A stretch of 38,846 nt of DNA from assembly GCA_947378785.1 (NCBI GenBank), contig CANCLK010000025.1, positions 1 through 38,846 of the forward strand. Reading direction: 5' to 3'. Shown piece after piece: positions 18,036-25,636 of this stretch. Numbering within the stretch: the stretch's first letter is position 1; every line of letters begins with the position of its first letter. The notes beneath the pieces are model-generated. The model saw only the letters and a list, made by a program, of their open reading frames with translations, was not told the origin of the DNA and did no database searches. Origin of the DNA: Comamonadaceae bacterium (lineage in GTDB: Bacteria > Pseudomonadota > Gammaproteobacteria > Burkholderiales > Burkholderiaceae_C). The translations under genes were made by a program, and so were the position numbers.

Positions 18036-18239
18036 GGGTTCAATCCAGGTGAAAAGTAGACGAGAAAAATAGGCGATATGCCAGCGCCGCTAAAACAGCA
18101 GACCAAGTCTCAGGGCGCTTGATTTTAAAGGTCTATAGAACAACGGAACGCCTTGGGGTCTGGATACCAACAAACGCACAGGCTTGAAGCGCGGCTGGCC
18201 GTCCCCAAATACGTTTCTACTCAGCGTTAAAAAAGTCCC

Positions 18240-18710
18240 ATGACAACTCAGACGGCTTCCACACCCCCTGCAACTTGGCACGTTGTTTGCCCGCACTGCC
18301 AGACCACCAACCGCGTTGCCAAGGCTGATCTGGGCAAGTCGACTGACTGTGGGCAATGCCACCAAGCGCTGTTCAACGGCCAGTCCGTGGCCATGTCTGA
18401 AGCTGCTTTTGAGAAACACTTGCAGCGCAATCAAATTCCGGTATTGGTGGATTTCTGGGCACCTTGGTGCGGGCCATGCCGGCAGATGGCACCGGCCTAT
18501 GAGCAAGCCGCGCAACAACTTGAGCCTCAGGTCCGGGTGGCCAAGGTCAATACCGAAGAAGCGCAAAGCTTGGGGGCACGCTACAACATCCGCAGCATTC
18601 CGACCTTGGCGCTGTTTTTGAATGGCCGGGAAATCGCCCGTCAAGCGGGTGCTATGGGGACGGCTGACATCGTGCGTTGGACGCAGTCACAGTTGGCACA
18701 ACACCGATGA
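18240..18710 (+). CDS. trxC: Thioredoxin 2 (zinc-binding thioredoxin)
   Basis: A 156-residue TrxC. The N-terminal zinc ribbon has CPHC at 17-20 and CGQC at 37-40, followed by a thioredoxin fold with the redox motif WCGPC at 76-80 and the cis-proline segment RSIPTLALF. In the family it is a cytoplasmic disulfide reductase, often linked to oxidative stress. The ATG at 18240 has no clear Shine-Dalgarno. The 204 bp upstream (18036-18239) hold no gene that I can support. The gene ends 7 bp from the convergent helicase gene, with no terminator hairpin seen. Confidence 0.96.
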   Translation: MTTQTASTPPATWHVVCPHCQTTNRVAKADLGKSTDCGQCHQALFNGQSVAMSEAAFEKHLQRNQIPVLVDFWAPWCGPCRQMAPAYEQAAQQLEPQVRVAKVNTEEAQSLGARYNIRSIPTLALFLNGREIARQAGAMGTADIVRWTQSQLAQHR

Positions 18711-18717
18711 ACTGATG

Positions 18718-19992
18718 TCAGGCGTCTTCGCCAGTCGCCTGCAGGGCCGCCGCGCGCAGCTTGTCTTTCTTGCTCGGTCGCTTGCCTTTGATGCCACCCG
18801 TAGACTCGCCCGCAGCACTGCGACTTTCAGTGCTTGCTAACACCGGCGCTACCTCCATCGGCTCAAAACCAGGCACCTGCTCGCGCGCCACGCTCACGCC
18901 TTGACGCTTTTCAATCAATCGGAAATGTGCCTCTGTGGCGGGGCTGACAAAGCTCACCGCCAGGCCAGACTCGCCAGCCCGCCCTGTTCGACCAATGCGG
19001 TGAACGTAGTCAACCGCCGAGCGAGGCAAGTCGTAATTGACGACCACCGGCAGCAGTGCCACGTCCAAGCCGCGAGCCGCTACATCGGTCGCCACCACCA
19101 CTTTGACATCTGAATTTTTAAAATCAAGCAGTACCTGCGTGCGTTTCCCTTGGCTCAGCTCGCCATGAAAAGGCTCCGCTTGCAACCCGGCCTTGCGGAG
19201 CTTGTCGGCCACCATCTCGGCGGCGTGTTTGGTGGCCACAAAAACCAGCACACGGCTCCATTTTTTTTGCGCGATAAGGTGACGTAGCAACTGAGTGCGC
19301 CGACTGCTGTCGACTTCAATCGCCAATTGCGCGATAGCGCTGATTTCAAGTACCTCGGGCAGCACTTCAACGCGCGCCGGGGATTGCAGCAAACCGGCAG
19401 CCAAAGCCTGCACCGGTGCGGGCAAAGTGGCTGAGAAAAACAAGTTTTGTCGGCGGACTGGCAGCAAGGCCAAAATCCGCTTGAGCTCCTCGTCAAAACC
19501 GAGGTCGAGCAGCCGATCGGCTTCGTCGAGCACCAACGTCTGCACCGCCGACAAGTCGAGCGCGTTATGGTCAATCAGGTCCAGCAGGCGACCGGGCGTG
19601 GCCACCACCCAGTCGGTGCCGCTGCGCAAACCCATCATCTGCGGATTGATAGAAACCCCGCCAAAGACCACGGTCACTTTGAGCTCGGGTGCCACTTGCA
19701 AGGACAACAGGCGTGCCACCTCGCCAATTTGCACGGCCAGTTCACGCGTTGGCACCAGAATCAACGCCCTCACCCGCCTTGGTCGGCCGCTCGGAACAGC
19801 CGCCAACATTTGCAGAATCGGCAGGCAAAACGCAGCCGTCTTTCCAGAACCGGTCTCGGCCGAAGCCAGCACATCGCGGCCAGCCAAAATTTGCGGAATA
19901 GCTGCCGCTTGCACGGGGGTGGGCTGCGTGTAGTTCAGCCCGGCCAGAGCGCGAAGAAGTGTCGGCGACAAGCCAAGTGTGGAAAAAGACAT
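18718..19992 (-). CDS. rhlE: DEAD-box ATP-dependent RNA helicase, RhlE-like
   Basis: A 424-residue DEAD-box helicase. Visible motifs: Q motif (LNYTQPTPVQAAAIP), Walker A AETGSGKT at 45-52, PTRELA, GG, TPGRL, DEAD at 156-159 (LVLDEADRLLDLGF), SAT at 187-189, VATDVAARGLDV, and HRIGRTGRAG. The DRLLDLGF wording and absence of a DbpA-type C-terminal domain point to RhlE. The family remodels RNA and ribosome assembly intermediates. The C-terminal tail is basic (GIKGKRPSKKDKLRA), as expected for an RNA-binding extension, but is short. Confidence 0.9.
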   Translation of the reverse strand: MSFSTLGLSPTLLRALAGLNYTQPTPVQAAAIPQILAGRDVLASAETGSGKTAAFCLPILQMLAAVPSGRPRRVRALILVPTRELAVQIGEVARLLSLQVAPELKVTVVFGGVSINPQMMGLRSGTDWVVATPGRLLDLIDHNALDLSAVQTLVLDEADRLLDLGFDEELKRILALLPVRRQNLFFSATLPAPVQALAAGLLQSPARVEVLPEVLEISAIAQLAIEVDSSRRTQLLRHLIAQKKWSRVLVFVATKHAAEMVADKLRKAGLQAEPFHGELSQGKRTQVLLDFKNSDVKVVVATDVAARGLDVALLPVVVNYDLPRSAVDYVHRIGRTGRAGESGLAVSFVSPATEAHFRLIEKRQGVSVAREQVPGFEPMEVAPVLASTESRSAAGESTGGIKGKRPSKKDKLRAAALQATGEDA

Positions 19993-20161
19993 GCGGGAGG
20001 AATTCTGAGAGCGAAAGTGTCGATTTTAAGCGCCCGCCGATCGGGTCGACGCTTGAGGCCGCATAATCATGGCCTTCCGACAGGCGAGCGCAAAGCACCG
20101 CACTGCATCCATATGCGCTAGACCGCAACCACACAACATCAACACCCAATCAAAGGCGCCC

Positions 20162-20512
20162 GTGAGAAAAACGTTCAAACTTCAGGTCGAAGGCAAAAAC
20201 CCGGACCGCGTGCTGGACGCCCACAAACACGAGATCCGCAAGTACGTCAAACGCCAACGGCGTGTTCCGTTGCCAACAGGCGTGGATTTTTGGGACTTTG
20301 ACTGCAAGTTCGGCAACACTGAAGAATCAGCTGAGACCGTGCATTTGGCAGAGATCATCACACGCATCGACGCCGCTGTGGCTGAAGGCGCAGAACAGTT
20401 CTTTGTGGAGGTCGTTGCCAAAGACGGTCACCGCCGAGTTCGCCCTGCCGGTGAAATGCCAGCGCATCATGCCGATGGCTTCGATGAAGGTGACGACGAC
20501 CTCACGCCCTGA
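20162..20512 (+). CDS. DUF6172-like protein of unknown function (116 aa)
   Basis: Start at GTG 20162 (first residues MRKTFKLQVEGKNPDRVLDA). The frame is open upstream to 20069, but that part is unlike protein and the N-terminus of the family begins here. The body has HEIRKYVKRQRRVPLPTGVDFWDFDC, a basic helix followed by an aromatic segment, and an acidic C-terminus (FDEGDDDLTP). I associate this pattern with DUF6172, which has no known function. The sequence suggests a small soluble protein that may bind nucleic acid (inference from the basic patch). It overlaps the next convergent gene by 11 bp. Confidence 0.78.
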   Translation: MRKTFKLQVEGKNPDRVLDAHKHEIRKYVKRQRRVPLPTGVDFWDFDCKFGNTEESAETVHLAEIITRIDAAVAEGAEQFFVEVVAKDGHRRVRPAGEMPAHHADGFDEGDDDLTP

Positions 20513-20804
20513 TATCAAACTCCGCTTCGCCCATGTAGCGATGCGGACCCAAGGCCGCCGTCAGCGCGGCCGATTCAGCGGCCTGCCATTGGTTGAAAAT
20601 TTCCAGCTCTTCGGTGCTCAAGACATCCGGTGATGGCGACTCGCCATAAACAGCCACCAGTTTGCGGTAAACCAAATACACAGGCAGCACCAGTGCAGCA
20701 TCGCCCAAGGCTTCATTCAAGGCGGTGCAAAAACGCTTTTCTGCCGCGCGCTTTTCAAGCTCACTGACATCTTCATACGCAAACAAACGAACGCTATAGC
20801 TCAT
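20502..20804 (-). CDS. Small protein of unknown function co-encoded with psd (100 aa)
   Basis: No recognised domain. The protein is a small acidic, Ala- and Glu-rich soluble polypeptide with no signal peptide (MSYSVRLFAYEDVSELEKRAAEKRF..., PVYLVYRKLVAVYG). Its start overlaps the psd stop by 4 bp, a classic translational-coupling arrangement, so it belongs to the psd transcript. The 3' end overlaps the convergent DUF6172-like gene by 11 bp. Confidence 0.7.
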   Translation of the reverse strand: MSYSVRLFAYEDVSELEKRAAEKRFCTALNEALGDAALVLPVYLVYRKLVAVYGESPSPDVLSTEELEIFNQWQAAESAALTAALGPHRYMGEAEFDIRA

Positions 20805-21646
20805 GCGGTCGCCATGGCTTCGCCCAGTTGCACCGGCCCGCCAGCTTGCCAGTCAAGGTTGAACTGCAACGGAGCCGCTGGAAACAGCAACACCACGGTG
20901 GAGCCGAGCAAAAAGCGGCCCATCTCATCCCCTTTTTTCAGGACCACCGGTGCTTGCTCCGCGTAGTGCCATTCGCGCACCGTGCCTTGGCGCGAGCGAT
21001 TCACAACGCCATGCCAGACCGTCGCCATGCTGCCGACAATCGTCGCACCGACCAACGTCAAGACCATCACCCCATGCGGCGTGTCGAAGACACAAACCAA
21101 ACGTTCGTTGCGCGCAAAAAGACCGGGCACACCACGCGCAGTGACGGGGTTGACGGAAAACAGATCGCCCGGCACATAGATCATGCGCAGCAAGCGACCA
21201 TCACATGGCATGTGAATGCGGTGGTAATCACGCGGGCTCAGGTAGATCGTGGCAAAGCTGCCGTTTCGAAACTGTGCGGCCAGCTGCGCATCGCCACCGA
21301 CCAGCGCGGTGGTCGAATAATGATGCCCCTTGGCCTGAAAAATCTGCCCATCCTCAATCCGACCAAATTGGCTGATAGCGCCGTCAACGGGACAGATCCA
21401 AGCAGCACTGGCCAGAGGGCGCGCTTCTGGTTTTAAGGCTCGGGTAAAAAAATCGTTGAACGAGAGATAGCTGGTGATGTCTGAATTAGCCGCTTCGCTC
21501 ATGTTGACACCATACTTACCGACGAACCAGCGGATCAGCGCCGTGGTGATCCAACCGCGCTGGCGCGAAGCCACAAAGCCAGCAAAAGTCGTGATGGCCT
21601 GCTTTGGCAGGACGTATTGAAAAAGGACTTTGAAACGATCAGACAC
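20801..21646 (-). CDS. psd: Phosphatidylserine decarboxylase proenzyme
   Basis: A 281-residue membrane-associated proenzyme converting phosphatidylserine to phosphatidylethanolamine. The self-cleavage motif LGST is present, with Gly248-Ser249, where Ser becomes the pyruvoyl group of the small subunit (about 33 residues). DYLSFNDFFTR-like sequence (SYLSFNDFFTRALKPEARP), WICPVDGAI and SPRDYHRIHMPCDG are also family signatures. The length is normal. It overlaps the 100-residue gene downstream by 4 bp and is divergent from the NlpC/P60 gene. Confidence 0.96.
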   Translation of the reverse strand: MSDRFKVLFQYVLPKQAITTFAGFVASRQRGWITTALIRWFVGKYGVNMSEAANSDITSYLSFNDFFTRALKPEARPLASAAWICPVDGAISQFGRIEDGQIFQAKGHHYSTTALVGGDAQLAAQFRNGSFATIYLSPRDYHRIHMPCDGRLLRMIYVPGDLFSVNPVTARGVPGLFARNERLVCVFDTPHGVMVLTLVGATIVGSMATVWHGVVNRSRQGTVREWHYAEQAPVVLKKGDEMGRFLLGSTVVLLFPAAPLQFNLDWQAGGPVQLGEAMATA

Positions 21647-21794
21647 ACGGACTCACGAAAGTGGATGGACGACGGCCATTTTATAGAGATGCGGATCAGG
21701 TTAGTTTGACGACACAGGCATGCGCCACTGGCGGAAGCTGAAATAACCGAAGGTCAGGATGTGGGTCGCCCTTGTGCAAAGATTGAATTCGGGC

Positions 21795-21823
21795 TTGACG
21801 CTGGGCCGCCTCTTCAGTAAGCT
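21795..21823 (+). promoter_or_regulatory. Candidate promoter of the NlpC/P60 gene
   Basis: TTGACG (21795-21800), a 17-bp spacer and TAAGCT (21818-21823). The ATG follows only 6 bp later at 21830, so transcription from this promoter would give an almost leaderless mRNA. The -10 box is a poor match, and no Shine-Dalgarno is visible upstream of the ATG. Confidence 0.3.
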
Positions 21824-21829
21824 CCGTCG

Positions 21830-22459
21830 ATGCGTTTTCGACTGGTCAAGCTCTCTTTTGCTCCCTGCCTCACTTTGATGTTGGGCGTTTTTCTCAACAC
21901 GGGCGCACAAGCGGCACCCGCAGACGAACTGGACACGTGGCTCGCCGACAAAGGCTTGCTGTCACAGATCCAGCAAGTTCGGCAAAACGTCAGCTTGAAA
22001 GCCTCCGAGCTCGTGGTGCACGCGATCGGATTTCTTGGGGTCCCCTACCAGCGCGGCGGCAACACGGTGGAAACCGGCTTTGACTGCAGCGGCTTCGTCA
22101 AAGCGATTTACGAACAGGCCATCGGCTTGGTGCTGCCACGACGCGCGGAGCAACAGGCGGCGGCCACACAAAATATCGAGAAAAAAGACTTGGTTCCGGG
22201 TGACTTGGTTTTTTTTAACACCATGCGCCGAGCCTTCAGCCATGTTGGCATCTATATCGGCGACGGTAAGTTCATCCACTCGCCAAAGCCTGGCGCTGAG
22301 GTGCGCGTAGAAAGTCTGGCTGCGGCGTATTGGAACCGACGCTTTGATGGCGCCCGCCGGGTCGACACCGCCCAAGATGACGCCAGTCAATCCGTGGCTG
22401 CGACACTCCGCTCCCAGGTCAATCCAGACCCCATCGCCGGATCTTTTTCCAAGCGCTAG
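21830..22459 (+). CDS. Secreted NlpC/P60 (C40) cell-wall peptidase
   Basis: A 209-residue exported protein. The signal peptide is about residues 1-28 (MRFRLVKLSF, hydrophobic core, GAQAAPA). The catalytic NlpC/P60 domain (about 60-175) has C86 in GFDCSGFV, H138 in FSHVGIYIG and H150 in FIHSPKPG, giving the Cys-His-His triad. RGGNTVETGFDCSGF and LVPGDLVFF are family signatures. Such enzymes cut gamma-D-glutamyl-diaminopimelate bonds in peptidoglycan. The C-terminal 35 residues are polar and disordered-looking. It is divergent from psd, without operon partners. Confidence 0.9.
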   Translation: MRFRLVKLSFAPCLTLMLGVFLNTGAQAAPADELDTWLADKGLLSQIQQVRQNVSLKASELVVHAIGFLGVPYQRGGNTVETGFDCSGFVKAIYEQAIGLVLPRRAEQQAAATQNIEKKDLVPGDLVFFNTMRRAFSHVGIYIGDGKFIHSPKPGAEVRVESLAAAYWNRRFDGARRVDTAQDDASQSVAATLRSQVNPDPIAGSFSKR

Positions 22460-22501
22460 TCAAGTCCCACCTCAGCCGGTCCCTCCACTGACCATTTATG
22501 C

Positions 22502-22996
22502 TCAGCGGCGCTGGCTGATGGATCCCGACCTGCTGGACATTGTCTGACTCTCCTCAGCCTGCGCTTGAATCTCAGGCTCACTCTCCATCGCTATCGCCTT
22601 ACGGTAGAGCTGATTCACATTGGGCAGCCGATCTAGGATGTCCGACCATTCAAAATCAAACGGCATACCGACCCAGTCGCCCGACTTCTTGAGCTGAGCA
22701 ATACACGTTCTGATACTTTTGCTGAGCTGGTCAATGCTGGCGAGCTCTTCTGCCGTCAGGTCTTCACGCGGGTTCTTGGTCAGGTCGGCTTCCAGCAGCA
22801 CCAGTTTGTCATGCGCAATAGCACGATCACGGCGTATCGACTCTGGATTTTTTGGCGGAGCGGGTGGCGGCTGCAGCATGGTGTTCAAGCGAACGGTGAT
22901 GTCGCGAAGACTTTGTTGCGTAAAAAAATAGAACAACAAGAAACAACACAACAGCAGCATGAGCAGCAAGATGACAACAAGAAGAGCAGTGTCCAT
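22502..22996 (-). CDS. Single-pass membrane protein of unknown function (164 aa)
   Basis: The start is set at the ATG at 22994-22996 (MDTALLVVILLLMLLLCCFLL begins at this codon), because the minus strand shows a GGGAG ribosome site a few bases upstream; the frame runs open to 23038. One strongly hydrophobic N-terminal helix (about residues 3-25) would anchor the protein. A proline-rich linker (LQPPPAPPKNP) follows, then a charged, probably helical region with DWVGMPFDFEWSDIL near the end and a polar tail. No domain is recognised and function is unknown. The lpdA terminator upstream separates it from the pyruvate dehydrogenase operon. Confidence 0.65.
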   Translation of the reverse strand: MDTALLVVILLLMLLLCCFLLFYFFTQQSLRDITVRLNTMLQPPPAPPKNPESIRRDRAIAHDKLVLLEADLTKNPREDLTAEELASIDQLSKSIRTCIAQLKKSGDWVGMPFDFEWSDILDRLPNVNQLYRKAIAMESEPEIQAQAEESQTMSSRSGSISQRR

Positions 22997-23114
22997 GGGG
23001 CTCCCGAGGGTTGAGCGACTTAAACGTCCGATAAACAAGCGACTGGCAAACCACCCGCGTTTTAAAGCGCAGAAGCGGTTTTTGTAATTTTAATGATTGT
23101 GCCTTTGAAAAAAG

Positions 23115-23149
23115 AAAAAGCCCAGACCTTTCCAGATCCGGGCTCTTTC
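23115..23149 (-). terminator. Rho-independent terminator of the pyruvate dehydrogenase operon
   Basis: On the minus strand the RNA forms AGCCCGGATC / GGTCTGGGCT with G-U pairs and a short loop (core 23119-23144), followed by a T-rich tract (TTTTTCTTTTTT). It lies about 50 bp after the lpdA stop. The A-run on the other side could also allow weak bidirectional use. Confidence 0.8.
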
Positions 23150-23194
23150 ACTTGAGAGTCAGATGATTCCAAGGAATGGAAGTTCGCTTCTCAA

Positions 23195-25039
23195 TTACTT
23201 TCGTGAAGGTGGCAAATCAGTGCAACTGCCATGCGCGACTTCCGCGGCCATGCCGATGCTTTCACCCAAGGTTGGATGCGGGTGAATCGTCTTACCAATA
23301 TCAATGGCGTCAGCGCCCATCTCGATCGCCAAGGCGACTTCACCAATCATGTCGCCAGCATGTGTGCCGACCATGCCGCCACCCAAAATCTTGCCGTGAC
23401 CGTGCGCTTCCGGGCTATCGTCAAATAACAGCTTGGTGACACCTTCGTCGCGACCGTTGGCAATCGCGCGGCCTGATGCCGTCCAAGGAAACAGCCCTTT
23501 TTTAACCTTGATCCCTTGCGCCTTGGCTTGGTCTTCAGTCAGGCCAACCCAAGCGATTTCGGGGTCGGTGTACGCAACGCTCGGAATCACACGGGCATTG
23601 AAAGCCGCACTGGCCAATTCCTTGTTGCCGAGCAACTCACCCGCGATCACTTCAGCGGCCACATGCGCTTCGTGAACAGCTTTGTGCGCGAGCATGGGCT
23701 GGCCGACGATGTCGCCAATGGCAAAGATGTGCGGCACGTTGGTTCGCATCTGAATGTCGACCGGAATGAAACCGCGGTCGCTGACGTTGACGCCAGCTTT
23801 GTCAGCAGAAATCTTCTTGCCATTTGGAGTGCGACCAACCGCTTGCAGCACCAAGTCGTAGGTTTGCGGCGCTGGAGCGCCCTCGCCTTCGAAGGTGACT
23901 TCAATACCGGCCGGTGTCGCTTTAGCGGCCACGGTTTTGGTCTTGAGCATGATGTTGTCAAAACGCGGTGCATTCATTTTTTGCCAGATTTTGACCAAGT
24001 CGCGATCAGCGCCTTGCATCAGGCCGTCCATCATTTCGACCACGTCAAGGCGTGCACCGAGGGTGCTGTAAACCGTGCCCATCTCCAAGCCGATGATGCC
24101 GCCACCCAAGATGAGCATGCGCTTGGGCACTTCCTTGAGGTTAAGCGCGCCAGTCGAATCAACCACGCGTGGGTCTTCCGGCATGAACGGCAGTCGCACA
24201 GCTTGGGAACCGGCGGCGATGATGCACTTCTTAAACGCAATGGTTTGCTTCTTGCCAGTTTGCGCTTGCGCGTCGCCCGAGGTCTCATTGACTTCCACAT
24301 GGTTGGCACCGACAAAATTACCGTAGCCACGAACCACGGTGACCTTGCGCATCTTGGCCATGGCGGCCAGACCGCCGGTGAGCTTGCCAACGACTTTTTC
24401 TTTGTGCGTGCGCAGCTTGTTGATGTCGAGCACGGGTTCGCCAAAGCTCACGCCGAGCGAGTCGAAATGCTTGACCTCGTCCATCACGGCGGCGACGTGC
24501 AGCAGCGCTTTGGATGGGATGCAGCCAACGTTCAGGCAAACACCACCGAGGGTGGCGTAGCGTTCAACCAAGATGACTTTCAAGCCGAGGTCCGCCGCGC
24601 GGAAAGCCGCCGAATAACCACCGGGGCCAGCGCCTAGTACCAGCATGTCGCACTCAAGGTCAGCGCTGCCGGCAAAGCTGGCAGCGGTGGGTGCAGCCAC
24701 TGTCGGGGCTGCAGCTGGGCTGGCCGAAACTGGCGCGCTGGCAGATGGCGCAGCAACGGCAACGGGTGCAGTCGCTGGGACTTCGGCCGCATCAGCGACT
24801 TCCAGCATCAGCAGAACCGAGCCCTCTTTGACGGCATCGCCCAACTTGACTTTGAGTTCCTTGACCACGCCAGCATGGCTCGCTGGAATTTCCATCGAGG
24901 CTTTGTCGCTCTCAACGGTGATCAAGCTTTGTTCAGCCTTGATGGTGTCGCCTGGCTTGACCAAGACTTCGATGATGGTGACTTCTGCAAAGTCGCCGAT
25001 GTCTGGCACTTTGACTTCGATCAGATGGGCTTGACTCAT
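23195..25039 (-). CDS. lpdA: Dihydrolipoyl dehydrogenase (E3) with N-terminal lipoyl domain
   Basis: A 614-residue E3, about 140 residues longer than a plain E3 because of an N-terminal lipoyl domain (about 5-80, lipoylated K46 in [10 protein letters not shown]) and an Ala/Pro/Val linker (about 82-122). The flavoprotein core has the FAD fold ([20 protein letters not shown]), the redox disulfide C168/C173 in [12 protein letters not shown], the NAD fold ([12 protein letters not shown]), and the C-terminal HPHPTLGE with the catalytic His. It reoxidises dihydrolipoamide of the E2 arm and reduces NAD+. The ATG overlaps the stop of the upstream proteasome-like gene (ATGA). It is the last gene of the operon, with a terminator behind it. 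Confidence 0.96.
   Translation of the reverse strand: MSQAHLIEVKVPDIGDFAEVTIIEVLVKPGDTIKAEQSLITVESDKASMEIPASHAGVVKELKVKLGDAVKEGSVLLMLEVADAAEVPATAPVAVAAPSASAPVSASPAAAPTVAAPTAASFAGSADLECDMLVLGAGPGGYSAAFRAADLGLKVILVERYATLGGVCLNVGCIPSKALLHVAAVMDEVKHFDSLGVSFGEPVLDINKLRTHKEKVVGKLTGGLAAMAKMRKVTVVRGYGNFVGANHVEVNETSGDAQAQTGKKQTIAFKKCIIAAGSQAVRLPFMPEDPRVVDSTGALNLKEVPKRMLILGGGIIGLEMGTVYSTLGARLDVVEMMDGLMQGADRDLVKIWQKMNAPRFDNIMLKTKTVAAKATPAGIEVTFEGEGAPAPQTYDLVLQAVGRTPNGKKISADKAGVNVSDRGFIPVDIQMRTNVPHIFAIGDIVGQPMLAHKAVHEAHVAAEVIAGELLGNKELASAAFNARVIPSVAYTDPEIAWVGLTEDQAKAQGIKVKKGLFPWTASGRAIANGRDEGVTKLLFDDSPEAHGHGKILGGGMVGTHAGDMIGEVALAIEMGADAIDIGKTIHPHPTLGESIGMAAEVAHGSCTDLPPSRK
24800..25021 (-). repeat. Lipoyl-domain coding repeat, copy in lpdA
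   Basis: This segment encodes the first lipoyl domain of LpdA and is clearly homologous to 26759-26974 in aceF; both contain the DNA stretch GGAATTTCCATCGAGGC (plus strand). The two domains share [27 protein letters not shown] and GVVKEL, pointing to an intragenomic duplication. Confidence 0.8.
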
Positions 25040-25626
25040 TTGCTTGCTTTCAACTTGAGGGTGAACACTTCCACCGGTCCGGCGGAGTTTTTGTCAAATT
25101 CGATGCCGGCATGAATGCCGGCCAAGGCGACTTCGCGCGCTGTTTTGGCTTTGTCCCAGCTGTTGTGCATGGCACCGAGCGCAAAACTGCGGCCAGAGCC
25201 GATGCCCCAAAATTCTTTGAACTCAAAAATTTCGCGGTAGCTGTAAAGCCCGTAGATGCCCGTTGCGTTGGCGATGACCACACTGAACTGGCTGGACTCG
25301 TAGGGGTCGTTGTCATCTTCCTTTGTCTGCAAGAAAAAACTTTCTTTCAGAACTGGGTGCAACAGCGTGAACGTATCGAACACTTCGTCCTTGCTGCCAA
25401 AGCGCAGTTGGTCACGCGGCAAGGAGGCCAGCGCTTTGCGCAACACAGGAAAATGCGCCACGGTCCCGGCCATCCCAATGTAGCTACTACCCGTCATCGT
25501 ATCGATCTTAAAGATCTTGCTGTTCGACTCAAAGCGGCTGCTCAACCGGGTGTCGCCGAAAGTCACCAAGGTGTCAGCAGCGATCGCCACCAGACCGTTT
25601 TTTTTCACAATGACCAGCGTTGTCAT
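25036..25626 (-). CDS. Proteasome-like Ntn-hydrolase, probable BPH (betaproteobacteria proteasome homologue)
   Basis: A 196-residue beta-subunit-type protein. The start is set at the ATG at 25624-25626 ([18 protein letters not shown]); the longer frame to 25713 would hide the nucleophile and overlap aceF. After Met removal the N-terminal residue is Thr, the proteasomal nucleophile. D18 (position 17 of the mature chain) and K37 (with a short insertion relative to K33 in HslV) complete the expected Thr-Asp-Lys set, and [12 protein letters not shown] matches the Ser/Gly loop of HslV. Overall resemblance is to the BPH group rather than HslV or Anbu. Known BPH proteins form a double-ring particle. 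No ATPase gene (HslU type) is nearby. The gene starts 10 bp after aceF and overlaps lpdA by 4 bp, so it must be expressed with the pyruvate dehydrogenase subunits. The BPH assignment is from recalled family features. Confidence 0.85.
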   Translation of the reverse strand: MTTLVIVKKNGLVAIAADTLVTFGDTRLSSRFESNSKIFKIDTMTGSSYIGMAGTVAHFPVLRKALASLPRDQLRFGSKDEVFDTFTLLHPVLKESFFLQTKEDDNDPYESSQFSVVIANATGIYGLYSYREIFEFKEFWGIGSGRSFALGAMHNSWDKAKTAREVALAGIHAGIEFDKNSAGPVEVFTLKLKASK

Positions 25627-25636
25627 GTGGCGATTC

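Noticed and set aside
18090..18644. 184-codon minus-strand frame covering trxC and its upstream region
   Set aside because: Two thirds of it is antisense to trxC, it has no ribosome site and no protein-like pattern; the upstream 204 bp are better described as gene-free.
20031..20057. Nested short inverted repeat (AAGCG...CGCTT around CCG-CCGAT-CGG) upstream of rhlE
   Set aside because: Arms are short and interrupted by mismatches; not convincing as an operator or terminator.
23516..24637. 373-codon open frame opposite lpdA
   Set aside because: Antisense shadow of lpdA; no domain and biased composition.
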